Assembly (NCBI GenBank): GCA_023428785.1
Contig: JAEYWU010000056.1
Coordinates: 1-29,363 of the forward strand
Source: Pseudomonadota bacterium
GTDB taxonomy: Bacteria > Pseudomonadota > Alphaproteobacteria > Caulobacterales > Caulobacteraceae
DNA length: 29,363 nucleotides
Direction of reading: 5' to 3'
Positions 8,101-16,520 of the stretch are shown here, piece by piece. The stretch's first letter is position 1; each line of letters starts with the position of its first letter. A model generated the notes under the pieces. That model made no database searches. It saw only the letters and a program-made list of their open reading frames with translations, and was not told the origin of the DNA. Made by a program: the position numbers and the translations under genes.

Positions 8101-9882
8101 ATGAAACAGTTCTTCGTCACCGTCGCGGCGGTGTTCACCGGTCTGCTGGTCTTCGCCGGCCTTCCGTTCCTGCTCTTCACCTTCTGGCTCGTTTCAGCCG
8201 TTACCTCGCCCCGGCCCTCGGGACCGGCGGGCGCCGTGGTCATCGAGCTCGACCTGCGTCAGGGCGTGACCGACCAGACCCCGCAGAATCCCTTCGCCCT
8301 CCTGTCGGGCGGCGGCCTGTCGGTGATGGATGTGGTCGAGGTGCTCGACCGCGCCCAGGATGACGACAATGTCCGCGGCCTGTTCGTGCGCCTGCCCGAG
8401 GTCGGCATGACCCCGGCGGCGGCTGACGAGATCCGCCAGGCGATCAGCCGTTTCCGCCGCGCCGGCAAGCCGGTCATCGCCCATAGCCAGGGCATGATGC
8501 AGTCCGGTGCGGTCGTGTCGTCCTACATGGTCGGCGCCTCCGCCGATGAGTTCTGGCTGCAGGGCAACGCCGCCCTCCAGGCCGCTGGTCTCGCCACCGA
8601 GGAAATCTTCTTCGCCCGCGCCTTCGAACGATATGGCGTCACGGCCCAGTTCGAGCAGCGCTACGAGTACAAGAACGCGGTCAATCCGTTCCTGCAGAGC
8701 GACTATACGGCCGCCCACCGCGAGGCGACCCTGTCGTGGATGAACTCCGTCTATCTCTCGGCCGTGGCCAACGCCGCGCGGGACCGCGACATGGACCGTG
8801 AAGCCCTGCAGCAGGCGCTGGAAGCCGGACCCGCCGTCGGCGAGACGGCCATGGAGCGCGGCCTGGTCGACCACCTGGGCCAGGTGGAAGAGGCCGAACA
8901 GCGCGCTCTGACCCGCGCCGGCAATGACGCCGAAACCATCAGCTTTGGCGAATACGCCGCCCGTCCGGCGCCGACCCAGCGGGGTTCCGTGATTGCGGTC
9001 GTCTCGGCCGAAGGGCCGATCGTGACCGGCTCGGGAGGCTCGGCCAGCCCCTTCGGCGATTCCTCGACCATCTATTCCGACCAGATCGCCGAGGCGATCT
9101 ATGACGCAATCGAGGACGAAGACGTCGAGGCCATCGTCTTCCGCGTGTCGTCGCCCGGCGGCTCGGACGTCGCGTCCGAACAGATCCTGGCGGCGGTGCG
9201 CGCCGCCGTCGCGGCCGGCAAGCCGGTCGTGGTCTCCATGGGGGCCTATGCGGCCTCGGGCGGCTACTGGATCAGCTCGGAAGCCAGCCACATCGTGGCC
9301 CAGCCCTCGACCCTGACGGGCTCCATCGGCGTCTTCGGCGGCAAGTTCGTCCTGACTGAAGCGCTGGGCCGGTTCGGCGTTGACCTGCACGGCCTGTCGG
9401 TCGGCGGCGAGACCGCGGACCTGTTCTCTTCTGCGGACGAATTCTCAGAGGCTGACCGCGCCGCCTTCTCGGGCTGGATGGACGCCATCTACGAGGACTT
9501 CATCGCCCGCGTGGCCCGCGGCCGTGAACTGCCCGAAGCCCGTGTCCGCGAGATCGCGCGCGGCCGGGTCTGGACCGGAACCCAGGCCCTGCGCCTTGGC
9601 CTCGTCGATGAGCTGGGCGGCTTCCACGAAGCTGTTGAGCGCGCCCGCATCCTGGCCGAGATCGACGAAGACGCCGACATCCAGCTGCGTCGTTTCCCGG
9701 CCCAGCAGGGCTTCTGGCAACAGCTCGGTCTGGCCTTCGGCGGCGGCGCCGACGCCGCACGCGCCCTGATCACCCTGGGCGCCATCGCCAACGATCCGGA
9801 TGTCCAGGCCGCGGCGCGGGATATCCAGCGCGCCCGCGCCCGCTCCGAAGGCGCAACGATCCTGGCGGACGAGCCCCTGTAG
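8101..9882 (+). CDS. sppA: Signal peptide peptidase SppA, 67K type
   Basis: This 593-residue inner-membrane serine protease degrades signal peptides left after export. An N-terminal membrane segment (about residues 3-35) anchors it. Two tandem ClpP-like domains follow, as in the long E. coli form (618 residues). The general-base Lys191 lies in YEYKNAVNPF of the first domain, and the nucleophile Ser386 lies in YAASGGYW of the second, matching the split Ser/Lys dyad of the family (Lys209 and Ser409 in E. coli). Other conserved pieces are VSSPGGS and LTGSIGVFGGK. The start codon has only a weak GGGGATG upstream. The stop codon abuts the stop of the convergent SemiSWEET gene with no bases between. 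Confidence 0.96.
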   Translation: MKQFFVTVAAVFTGLLVFAGLPFLLFTFWLVSAVTSPRPSGPAGAVVIELDLRQGVTDQTPQNPFALLSGGGLSVMDVVEVLDRAQDDDNVRGLFVRLPEVGMTPAAADEIRQAISRFRRAGKPVIAHSQGMMQSGAVVSSYMVGASADEFWLQGNAALQAAGLATEEIFFARAFERYGVTAQFEQRYEYKNAVNPFLQSDYTAAHREATLSWMNSVYLSAVANAARDRDMDREALQQALEAGPAVGETAMERGLVDHLGQVEEAEQRALTRAGNDAETISFGEYAARPAPTQRGSVIAVVSAEGPIVTGSGGSASPFGDSSTIYSDQIAEAIYDAIEDEDVEAIVFRVSSPGGSDVASEQILAAVRAAVAAGKPVVVSMGAYAASGGYWISSEASHIVAQPSTLTGSIGVFGGKFVLTEALGRFGVDLHGLSVGGETADLFSSADEFSEADRAAFSGWMDAIYEDFIARVARGRELPEARVREIARGRVWTGTQALRLGLVDELGGFHEAVERARILAEIDEDADIQLRRFPAQQGFWQQLGLAFGGGADAARALITLGAIANDPDVQAAARDIQRARARSEGATILADEPL

Positions 9883-10155
9883 TCAGGCGCCGGAGCGGCC
9901 GTAGCGCCACTTCAGCACCAGCACCGTCAGGGCCATCAGGAAGGCGATGGCGTTCGACCCGGCCACCGGCCAGGCCGGCGCCAGCACGCCATAGGTGGTC
10001 CAAAGCGCGAAGGTCGTGACTGTCAGGGCATAGGTCTTGAGTGACACCGACGAGGCGTCCTTCTCGCGCACGATCTTGACGATCTGGGGCGCGAAGCTGG
10101 CGATCGAGCACAGGGCGGCGGCGACACCGATCCCGTTGACGATCCAGGGGCTCAA
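9883..10155 (-). CDS. SemiSWEET-family small transporter
   Basis: A 90-residue membrane protein with three predicted helices (about residues 5-23, 42-60 and 64-83) and the PQ motif FAPQIVKI in the first, followed by the charged loop REKDASSVSLKTY. This is the MtN3/PQ-loop unit of bacterial SemiSWEETs, which dimerise to move sugars by facilitated diffusion. It starts at a TTG that overlaps the TGA of the upstream amidase by 4 nt (TTGA at 10152-10155), so translation is probably coupled; no in-frame ATG is available before the first helix. It is the last gene of the minus-strand peptidase-amidase operon. The transported substrate is unknown. Confidence 0.88.
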   Translation of the reverse strand: MSPWIVNGIGVAAALCSIASFAPQIVKIVREKDASSVSLKTYALTVTTFALWTTYGVLAPAWPVAGSNAIAFLMALTVLVLKWRYGRSGA

Positions 10156-11669
10156 GGCAGGAAGCGGGGAGGGCGGCGCGCCTGCGTCCGCTGTTCGAAG
10201 GCGTAGCCCAGGCTCAGCACCCGCGCATCCGACCAGGCCGGGCCGATGAAGCTCATGCCCACCGGCAGGTCGCCGACGAAGCCCATGGGCACCGTCAGGT
10301 GCGGATAGCCCGCCACCGCCGGCAGTCGCGAAGCCGAGCCCGAGAAGGTGTCGCCGTCGCCTAGCGTGATTTCCCAGGCCGGTCCCGTTGTGGGCGCGAT
10401 TAGGACTTCCACATCATGCTCGGCCAGCAGCCGGTCAATGCCTTCCGGTCCGGCCATCCTGCGCGCTTCGTCGCGGGCCTGGATATAGGCCGGATCATCC
10501 AGGCCGCCGGTCTGCTCGGCGGCCTCGAACAGCTCCTGGCCGAAATGCTCCAGCTCGGCCGGAGTGTCGCGGTTGAAGGCGATCAGATCGGCCAGGGTCC
10601 GCGTCGGGACCTCCTCCGGATCGGTCGTGGCGAGGTAGGCGTTCATGCCAGCCCGCAGTTCGAACAGCAGAACCTGGATTTCGCGCTGGCCGATGGCGCG
10701 GCTGTCCGGACCTTCGGTGATCTCGACCAGAATGGCCCCCGCATCGCGCAGGTCCTGCAGCCGCTGTTCGAACACGGCGTCGGTCTCGGCCGAATAGCCG
10801 GTCAGGAAACGGGCGACGCCGATCCGCGTCCCCCTCAGGCTGTCGGCGTCAAGCGCGGCGCGATAGTCGGTCCTACGCGCGTCCGCCTCGGCGGTGCGTG
10901 GGTCCATCGGATCGCTGCCGGCGATGACGCTGAGGATGACGGCGGCGTCCTCGACGGTCAGGGTCATCGGGCCCGCCGTGTCCTGGCTCTCGGAGATCGG
11001 CACGATATGGGTCCGGCTGACCAGCCCGACCGTGGGCTTGAAGCCGACGATCCCGTTCATGGCCGCCGGGCAGGTGATCGAGCCGTCCGTCTCAGTGCCG
11101 ATGGCGGCCGGAGCCAGCCCCGCCGCCACAGCCGCCGCGCTGCCGGACGACGAGCCGCAGGCCGACTGCGACAGGTCGTGCGGATTGCGGGTCAGGCCCC
11201 CCACGGCGCTCCAGCCCGAGCTGGACTCGCCCGAGCGGATATTGGCCCATTCAGACAGGTTCGCCTTGCCGATGATGATGGCCCCGGCGGACCTGAGGCG
11301 TGCGACCAGGGGCGCGTCGCGTTCGGTGTCGTTGTCGAACAGCGCCAGCGAGCCCGCCGTGGTCGGCAGCTCGATGGTCTCGATGTTGTCCTTGATGAGC
11401 ACCGGGACCCCAGCCAGCAACAGGTTCGCCTCAAAGGACCGAGGGTCCCAGGCGTCGGTGTTCCACGACAAGACAGCGTTGATCTGTTCTTCGATGGCCG
11501 CTCCCAGACAGGGCCGCTGGCGCGCGCCCGCATAGTCGGCGATGGTCGATGCGCCAACCGCGCAGGCGACTGGCTCGGCTTGCGCGCGAACCATGGTGGG
11601 CGAGACCGGACCGGTCGCACAGCCTGCCAACACCAGCGCCCCGAGCGCGCATCCGATCAGCCCCCGCAT
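10152..11669 (-). CDS. Amidase signature family lipoprotein
   Basis: A 505-residue amidase that hydrolyses C-N amide bonds, probably of peptide amides or acyl amides. It is exported: LVLAGC ending at Cys17 is a lipobox, so the enzyme should be tethered to a membrane on the periplasmic side. The amidase Ser-cisSer-Lys triad is present: Lys93 in VLIKDN, cis-Ser173 in ACGSSSGSAAAV, and nucleophile Ser197 in TETDGSITCP; the 24-residue spacing between the serines matches the family. The ATG at 11669 is preferred to the TTG one codon earlier because GAGGAGG lies 8 nt upstream. The gene begins 3 nt after the stop of the S9 peptidase gene and overlaps the SemiSWEET start. GatA is ruled out by the lipobox and by the lack of gatC/gatB nearby. 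Confidence 0.93.
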   Translation of the reverse strand: MRGLIGCALGALVLAGCATGPVSPTMVRAQAEPVACAVGASTIADYAGARQRPCLGAAIEEQINAVLSWNTDAWDPRSFEANLLLAGVPVLIKDNIETIELPTTAGSLALFDNDTERDAPLVARLRSAGAIIIGKANLSEWANIRSGESSSGWSAVGGLTRNPHDLSQSACGSSSGSAAAVAAGLAPAAIGTETDGSITCPAAMNGIVGFKPTVGLVSRTHIVPISESQDTAGPMTLTVEDAAVILSVIAGSDPMDPRTAEADARRTDYRAALDADSLRGTRIGVARFLTGYSAETDAVFEQRLQDLRDAGAILVEITEGPDSRAIGQREIQVLLFELRAGMNAYLATTDPEEVPTRTLADLIAFNRDTPAELEHFGQELFEAAEQTGGLDDPAYIQARDEARRMAGPEGIDRLLAEHDVEVLIAPTTGPAWEITLGDGDTFSGSASRLPAVAGYPHLTVPMGFVGDLPVGMSFIGPAWSDARVLSLGYAFEQRTQARRPPRFLP

Positions 11670-11672
11670 CAA

Positions 11673-13889
11673 TCAGTCCTCCTCGCCGATCGTCCGGCCG
11701 AAGAAGTCCAGCCAGGTCCGCCACTGCAGCAGCAGGCGCGGATTTCCACGAACGCCGTGCCGCTGGCCGGGCCACAGCATCATCTCGAACGGCTGGGAGC
11801 GTTCCTGCAGGGCGTTGATGACCCGCGTTGTGTTCTCGAAGATCACATTGTCGTCGGCCATGCCATGCATGATGAGCAGGCGACCCTCGAGGTTCTCCAG
11901 ACGCGGAATGACGTCTGACGCCGCATAGCCGTCGACGTTGTCCTCGGGCGTGCCCATGAAGCGCTCGGTGTAGTGCGTATCGTACAGACCCCATTCGGTC
12001 GGCGGGGCGCCCGAAGAACCCGCCGCCAGCTCGAAGCGCGGATCGGTCATCATCATCAGGGTCATGAAGCCGCCGTAGCTCCAGCCGGTCACCCCGATCC
12101 GGTGCGGGTCGACATAGGGCTGGTTCCTGAGAAAGCGCAGGCCCGCGTACTGGTCATCGACCTCGACGGTGCCGAGGTTGCGGTCCAGCGCCGTCTGGAA
12201 GTCGGCTGACCGGTTCGAGGAGCCCCGGTTGTCCAGCCGGAAGACCACATAGCCGGCCTCCAGATAGAGCCGCGAGGCGAGCGACTGCCAGTTGCGCATC
12301 ACGCGCTGGACGCCGGGCCCGCCATAGACCTCGATGATCGCCGGATACTGGCGGGTCGGATCGAAGTCCGGCGGCGTCAGGATCTGGTACCAGAGGTCCG
12401 TGCCGTTCGGCGTCTGGATCGTGCCGTACCGGGGCACGGTATGGCGCGCCATGTACGGATAGTAGGGGTGGGTGCTGTCGAGGGGATTGGCCTCGATCCA
12501 GCGCAGCCGCTCGCCGTCGGCGCCGTACAGCGCCGTATTGGGCGGGGTGACTGGGTCGGAATAGTTGCCCACGAAGACGCCGCCTTCGCCCACGTCGGCC
12601 GACCACCAGCCTTCGCCCGACGTCACCCGCACCGGCTCGCCCGAGCCGTCCAGGGCGGCGACATACAGATGCTGCTGGGTCGGGTCCTCGGTCGAGGCCA
12701 TGAACCAGATCCGGCCGCTCTCCTCGTCGACAGACTGGACGCCGCGCACCGGCCAGTCGCCGGACGTGACCTGGTTCACCAGGCTGCCGTCGGCGGCGTA
12801 GCGATAGATGTGCCGGTTGCCGTCCCGGTCCGATCCCCACAGGAAGCCGCCGTCGGCCAGCGGCGTGAAATCGTCGGTCAGATCGACCCAGTGGTCGTTC
12901 GTCTCGGTCAGCAGGACGGTGCTGTCCCCGGTGCGCGGATTGATGGCCAGCAGGTCCAGGGTGCGCTGATCGCGCGACTGGCGCTGGACGTAGAGGATGC
13001 GGCCGTCCTTGGACCAGTTGACCCGCGCGACATAGATGTCCTCGTTCTCGCCCAGATCGACGCGGCGGCGATCGCCGACCAGCATGTCGTGGACCCAGAC
13101 CTGGACCGCCGCATTGGGCCGTCCGGCGCGGGGATAGCGCTGCTCGATCGTGGTCGCGCCCTCGCCCGAGATGTCCAGGCGCGGGATGACGTCCACGCCG
13201 CTCTCGTCGACGCGGGTCATCGCGATGAAGCGCTCGTTGGGGCTCCACCAGTAGCCGGTGTCGCGGTCCATCTCCTCCTGGGCGATGAACTCGGCGGTGG
13301 CCCAGGTGACCAGACCCTCACCGTCGTGGGTGATCGGAATTTCGAAGCCGTTGTTCAGGTCATAGACCACCAGGTCCTGGTCGCGGACCCACGAGACATA
13401 GTTGCCCTGGGGCGAGACCTTGGCGTCGATCTCGTCGGCCTCGGTTTCTGTCAGTCGGCGGACGGTCCCGTCCTCGCGGCTGGCGACGAAGACATCGCCC
13501 TCCAGCGGGGCCAGGATGAACCGGCCCTGTTCGTCCCAGGAATATTCCACCACGCCTCGCTGGCTGATGCGCATGCGCTCGCGCCGCGCCCGTTCGGCCT
13601 CGGACAGTTCGCCCGCGTCCGGGACAAGCGCCCGGGCGTCCACCAGCCGGAACGGCTCGCCGCCCTCGACCGGCGCGGCCCACAGGTCCAGCACGTCCAC
13701 ATCGTCCTCGCGCGGCAGCAGATAGGCCACCAGCTCGCCGTCTGGCGACAGGGTCACCGACCGGGCCGAGGGGCCGTTCAGGCTGGGATCGGAGAAGACC
13801 CGCTCTGGCGTCAGCACCTCCTGGGCCGAGGCGGGGAGGGCGAGGGCGAGAAGAGCGGCCACGGCCGCCGAAGACATCAGGGTGCGCAT
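11673..13889 (-). CDS. DPP-IV-like S9 dipeptidyl peptidase, secreted
   Basis: This 738-residue protein is an exported prolyl dipeptidyl peptidase of family S9B, releasing dipeptides from peptide N-termini in the periplasm. The signal peptide covers about residues 1-22 (ALPASAQ). A DPP-IV N-terminal propeller follows with repeated strand blades (VSPQGNYVSWVRDQDLVVYD). The double-Glu motif expected for N-terminal amine binding is recognisable in AEFIAQEEMDR. The catalytic domain carries Ser604 in GWSYGGF, Asp679 in MHGMADDNV and His711 in GQRHGV; the last two are 32 apart, as in DPP-IV. The ATG at 13889 was chosen for the signal peptide; it lacks a Shine-Dalgarno but lies 10 nt after a GCTATAGC box, so the message may be almost leaderless. 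First gene of the operon with the amidase and SemiSWEET. Confidence 0.95.
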   Translation of the reverse strand: MRTLMSSAAVAALLALALPASAQEVLTPERVFSDPSLNGPSARSVTLSPDGELVAYLLPREDDVDVLDLWAAPVEGGEPFRLVDARALVPDAGELSEAERARRERMRISQRGVVEYSWDEQGRFILAPLEGDVFVASREDGTVRRLTETEADEIDAKVSPQGNYVSWVRDQDLVVYDLNNGFEIPITHDGEGLVTWATAEFIAQEEMDRDTGYWWSPNERFIAMTRVDESGVDVIPRLDISGEGATTIEQRYPRAGRPNAAVQVWVHDMLVGDRRRVDLGENEDIYVARVNWSKDGRILYVQRQSRDQRTLDLLAINPRTGDSTVLLTETNDHWVDLTDDFTPLADGGFLWGSDRDGNRHIYRYAADGSLVNQVTSGDWPVRGVQSVDEESGRIWFMASTEDPTQQHLYVAALDGSGEPVRVTSGEGWWSADVGEGGVFVGNYSDPVTPPNTALYGADGERLRWIEANPLDSTHPYYPYMARHTVPRYGTIQTPNGTDLWYQILTPPDFDPTRQYPAIIEVYGGPGVQRVMRNWQSLASRLYLEAGYVVFRLDNRGSSNRSADFQTALDRNLGTVEVDDQYAGLRFLRNQPYVDPHRIGVTGWSYGGFMTLMMMTDPRFELAAGSSGAPPTEWGLYDTHYTERFMGTPEDNVDGYAASDVIPRLENLEGRLLIMHGMADDNVIFENTTRVINALQERSQPFEMMLWPGQRHGVRGNPRLLLQWRTWLDFFGRTIGEED

Positions 13890-13899
13890 GGAGTGCGAC

Positions 13900-13907
13900 G
13901 CTATAGC
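13900..13907 (-). promoter_or_regulatory. Putative -10 box of the DPP-IV operon
   Basis: GCTATAGC, inside the palindrome CGCTATAGCG (13899-13908), matches the Caulobacter -10 consensus GCTAnAWC in most positions and ends 10 nt before the ATG. No convincing -35 is seen. Confidence 0.4.
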
Positions 13908-13992
13908 GCCTTCCGGCCAAAGCCTAGTGCCCCGACCGCGCCGCACGAATGCAATCAGCCGGGACGCGGAATCGCGTGGCTTCGCCACCGGC

Positions 13993-14000
13993 GCTATAGG
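13993..14000 (+). promoter_or_regulatory. Putative -10 box of the hydroxyacid dehydrogenase gene
   Basis: GCTATAGG ends 6 nt before the ATG at 14007, so a start at the usual distance gives a leaderless or nearly leaderless message. The same GGCGCTATAG core stands before the divergent DPP-IV gene. No clear -35 is visible. Confidence 0.35.
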
Positions 14001-14006
14001 AGAGGG

Positions 14007-14939
14007 ATGTCGCGCCCCGCCATCCTGATCGCACAGAGCCACCTGCATCCTCTCGCCGGGTTCCTGGAGGGCAGTTACGACGTCTACCGGCTGTGGGAAG
14101 GCCCGCCGCCCGAGGCGGCCTCGGCTATCGGCGCCCTGGTGGTGGCGGGCGAGTTTCCGCTCGACAAGGCCCTTATCGAGACCCTGCCGAATCTGGGGCT
14201 GATCGCCTGTTTCACGGCCGGCTACGACGGGATCGATGTCGACTGGTGCCGCCAGCGCGGCTTGCCGGTGACCCATGCGCCGGCCGTCAACCACGAGGAT
14301 GTCGCCGACCATGCCCTGGGCCTAATCTTGGCCGCGCGGCGCGAGATCGTGCGCGGCGACCGGGAGCTGCGCGCCGGAGCCTGGACGCCCGAGAGCCGCA
14401 TTCTGACGCCGTCGATGAAGGGGCTGAAGGTCGGCATCGTCGGTATGGGCCATATCGGTCAGGCCCTGGCCGAGCGGCTTGGGCCGATGCGGACCACGGT
14501 TTCCTGGTGGGGCCCGCGCGAGAAGCCGGGGCTGGCCTGGCCTCGCGCCGAAAGCCTTCTGGCGCTCGCCCGCGACAGCGACGTCCTGGTCCTGGCCTGC
14601 AAGGCCGACGAGACGAACCGTGGCCTGATCTCGCGCGAAATCCTCGAAGCGCTGGGACCTCAGGGCCTGGTGGTCAACGTCTCGCGCGGTCAGGTGATCG
14701 ACGAAGACGCCCTGATCGATTGCCTCAAGTCAGGCCGTCTCGGCCAGGCCGCGCTCGATGTTTATGAGACCGAGCCGACCGATCCCAACCGATGGGAAGG
14801 GGCGCCCAACACCGTGCTGACGCCCCATACCGGCGGCGCCACGCGCGAGGCCGTGCAGGGCATGCTGATGCTGCTGATGCAGAACCTGGCGGCCCATTTC
14901 TCGGGCCAGCCGCTGGTCACCCCCGTCGCCGAACTCTAG
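14007..14939 (+). CDS. D-2-hydroxyacid dehydrogenase, GhrB/glyoxylate-hydroxypyruvate reductase type
   Basis: A 310-residue cytosolic NAD(P)H oxidoreductase that reduces 2-oxoacids such as glyoxylate or hydroxypyruvate. The nucleotide-binding motif G146-M-G148-H-I-G151 is followed by SWWGPREK, which lacks the acidic residue of NADH-specific enzymes and has Arg instead, so NADPH is likely. The catalytic Arg227 (NVSRG), Glu256 (ETEP) and His274 (TPHTGG) are all present, with spacings identical to phosphoglycerate dehydrogenase. GGAGAGGG directly precedes the ATG. The length suits the GHPR group rather than SerA. It diverges from the DPP-IV operon and converges on the EF-hand gene, sharing a CTAG in which both stop codons lie. 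The exact substrate is uncertain. Confidence 0.92.
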   Translation: MSRPAILIAQSHLHPLAGFLEGSYDVYRLWEGPPPEAASAIGALVVAGEFPLDKALIETLPNLGLIACFTAGYDGIDVDWCRQRGLPVTHAPAVNHEDVADHALGLILAARREIVRGDRELRAGAWTPESRILTPSMKGLKVGIVGMGHIGQALAERLGPMRTTVSWWGPREKPGLAWPRAESLLALARDSDVLVLACKADETNRGLISREILEALGPQGLVVNVSRGQVIDEDALIDCLKSGRLGQAALDVYETEPTDPNRWEGAPNTVLTPHTGGATREAVQGMLMLLMQNLAAHFSGQPLVTPVAEL

Positions 14940-15454
14940 CCCGGCGGCCGCATCCCCGCCGGGCGCTCGTCGTCGGACAGGACGCCGTCGCCGTTGGTGT
15001 CTGCAGCCCGGAAGCGTTCTGCGGCGCCGTCCAGCGCTTCCTGGCGGGTTACGCGCCCGTCGTTGTCGGCGTCCAGCCTTTCCAGGAACCGCCCGCCTGC
15101 TCGCCCGCCGGCGCGCTCGGCGGCGTCCAGACTGCCGTCCCCGTTGGCGTCGAGCCGGTCGAACGTTTCGGACGTCCGGGCCACGATCGCGTCACGGCCA
15201 CCGAAGGGGGGCGGCTCGGGCGTAGGACGGCGCTGAGCCGGAATCGGTTCCACGCCAGGCGTCGGGGCTGACGTCGTGGCCCTCTCGACTTCGGGGTCGG
15301 CCCCTTGCGCCGCCTCAATGGGCGACTGGTCGACCAGCGCCGCCGGCTCGGCGCGCGGCAGATCCTCGGCCTGATCCGATTCGCTCCCGGACGCCCCGCA
15401 GGCGGCCAGAAACAGGAGCGCCGCGAACGGCGCATGGTGGTGGATGGACGTCAT
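14936..15454 (-). CDS. EF-hand calcium-binding lipoprotein
   Basis: A 172-residue lipoprotein with three EF-hand loops. The lipobox LAAC places Cys19 at the mature N-terminus. A Pro/Glu/Ala-rich, probably disordered spacer runs to about residue 90. Three calcium loops follow: DANGDGSLDAAE, DADNDGRVTRQE and DTNGDGVLSDDE, each with acidic residues at positions 1, 3, 5 and 12. The start ATG at 15454 is chosen because GAGGAG stands 6 nt upstream (a second ATG two codons earlier touches the SD). The N-terminus has an unusual His triplet. It probably binds calcium in the periplasm or at the envelope; a catalytic role is not apparent. Its TAG shares the palindrome CTAG with the stop of the convergent dehydrogenase gene. 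Confidence 0.9.
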   Translation of the reverse strand: MTSIHHHAPFAALLFLAACGASGSESDQAEDLPRAEPAALVDQSPIEAAQGADPEVERATTSAPTPGVEPIPAQRRPTPEPPPFGGRDAIVARTSETFDRLDANGDGSLDAAERAGGRAGGRFLERLDADNDGRVTRQEALDGAAERFRAADTNGDGVLSDDERPAGMRPPG

Positions 15455-15535
15455 CGGCATCTCCTCATGCCCCCGGACTTCAACGAGGGGATCAGCCAAA
15501 GCCGTCGTCGGCTGCGATTAAAGCTTGAAAAAATC

Positions 15536-15555
15536 ATATAAGGATATCTTTATAT
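15536..15555. promoter_or_regulatory. Palindromic operator of the methionine operon
   Basis: ATATAAGGATATCTTTATAT is a 20-bp palindrome centred on GATATC with only one mismatched pair. It ends 5 nt before the ATG of the ArsR-type regulator. Such an AT-rich block is conspicuous in this GC-rich sequence. A possible promoter (TTGAAA at 15525-15530, 18 nt, TTTATA at 15549-15554) overlaps it, so a bound repressor would block transcription. The likely ligand is the regulator encoded just downstream. Confidence 0.7.
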
Positions 15556-15560
15556 CCCTT

Positions 15561-16520
15561 ATGAGTTGGACCGCCGAACACCTCGTTCAGACGCTCAGCG
15601 CCGCGGGCGAACCTACCCGGCTGCGCGTTCTTTCCCTGCTGGCGGGCGAGGAGCTTTCCGTCATGGAGCTGTCGCGCGTGCTGGATCAGAGCCAGCCCCG
15701 GGTCAGCCGCCACCTCAAGCTGATGGCCGATGCCGGTCTGATCGAGCGGTTCCCCGACGGCGCGCGCGTCTTCTACCGGTTGTCGCACGATCCGAGTGCT
15801 CGCCGCCTGATCGATGCGGTGCTCGACCTCATGGCCGATGGCGCCCACGATGCGGACCACGACAGGCTTCAGGCCGTCCGAGCCGAGCGCGCGGAAGAGG
15901 CCGCCGCCTATTTCGAACAGATCGCCCCGACCTGGGACCGGGTCCGCTCGCTCCATGTCTGCGAGACAGACGTCGAGGCCGCGATCGCCGCCGCCGCCGG
16001 CCCGGGCCCCTATGACCGGCTGGTCGATCTTGGCACCGGCTCCGGGCGGATGCTGACCCTGCTGGGTGAGCGGGCCCGGCTTTCGGTCGGCCTCGACCTC
16101 AGCCAGAACATGCTCAACATCGCCCGCACGAGGGTCGCCGAAGCGGGACTGGGCAAGGTCGAACTGCGCCACGGCGACATCTTCTCGACGCGCCTGCCGA
16201 CCGGCAGCGCGGATCTGGTGGTCGTGCATCAGGTGCTTCACTACCTCGCCGATCCCGCCGCCGCAGTGGCCGAGGCCGCGCGTCTGGTCGGAGAGGGTGG
16301 GCGGCTCGTCATTGTCGACTTCGCCCCGCACCAGCTGGAGACGTTGCGAGAACATCAGCACCGTCGTCTGGGTTTTCCCGACGACGAGGTCCACGGCTGG
16401 CTGTCCGAGGCCGGGCTCAAGCCCTCGGCGCCGATTGTGCTGCCACCGGACACCGACGGCCTGACGGTGGTCATCTGGACCGCTGATCGCATGGCCCTGA
16501 AGCAGGCGAACGCAGCATGA
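15561..16520 (+). CDS. ArsR-family regulator fused to SAM-methyltransferase domain (SahR-like)
   Basis: A 319-residue two-domain protein. Residues 5-75 are an ArsR winged helix (ELSVMELSRVLDQSQPRVSRHLKLMADAGLIER, here split by its recognition helix). Residues of about 115-319 form a class I methyltransferase fold with motif I VDLGTGSGRM (155-164) and the acidic end of strand 2 in VGLDLSQNM. Fusions of this kind include SahR of Proteobacteria, where the second domain senses S-adenosylhomocysteine and represses methionine-cycle genes. The context fits: metF and metH follow with overlapping codons. The ATG at 15561 is used because the upstream in-frame TTG lies before the operator. No metal-binding Cys pair of metal-sensing ArsR proteins is seen in the HTH domain. 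A real methyltransferase activity cannot be excluded. Confidence 0.9.
   Translation: MSWTAEHLVQTLSAAGEPTRLRVLSLLAGEELSVMELSRVLDQSQPRVSRHLKLMADAGLIERFPDGARVFYRLSHDPSARRLIDAVLDLMADGAHDADHDRLQAVRAERAEEAAAYFEQIAPTWDRVRSLHVCETDVEAAIAAAAGPGPYDRLVDLGTGSGRMLTLLGERARLSVGLDLSQNMLNIARTRVAEAGLGKVELRHGDIFSTRLPTGSADLVVVHQVLHYLADPAAAVAEAARLVGEGGRLVIVDFAPHQLETLREHQHRRLGFPDDEVHGWLSEAGLKPSAPIVLPPDTDGLTVVIWTADRMALKQANAA

Noticed and set aside
15455..15560. SAM or SAH riboswitch before the methionine operon
   Set aside because: The leader is too short and shows no such fold; a protein operator explains the palindrome.
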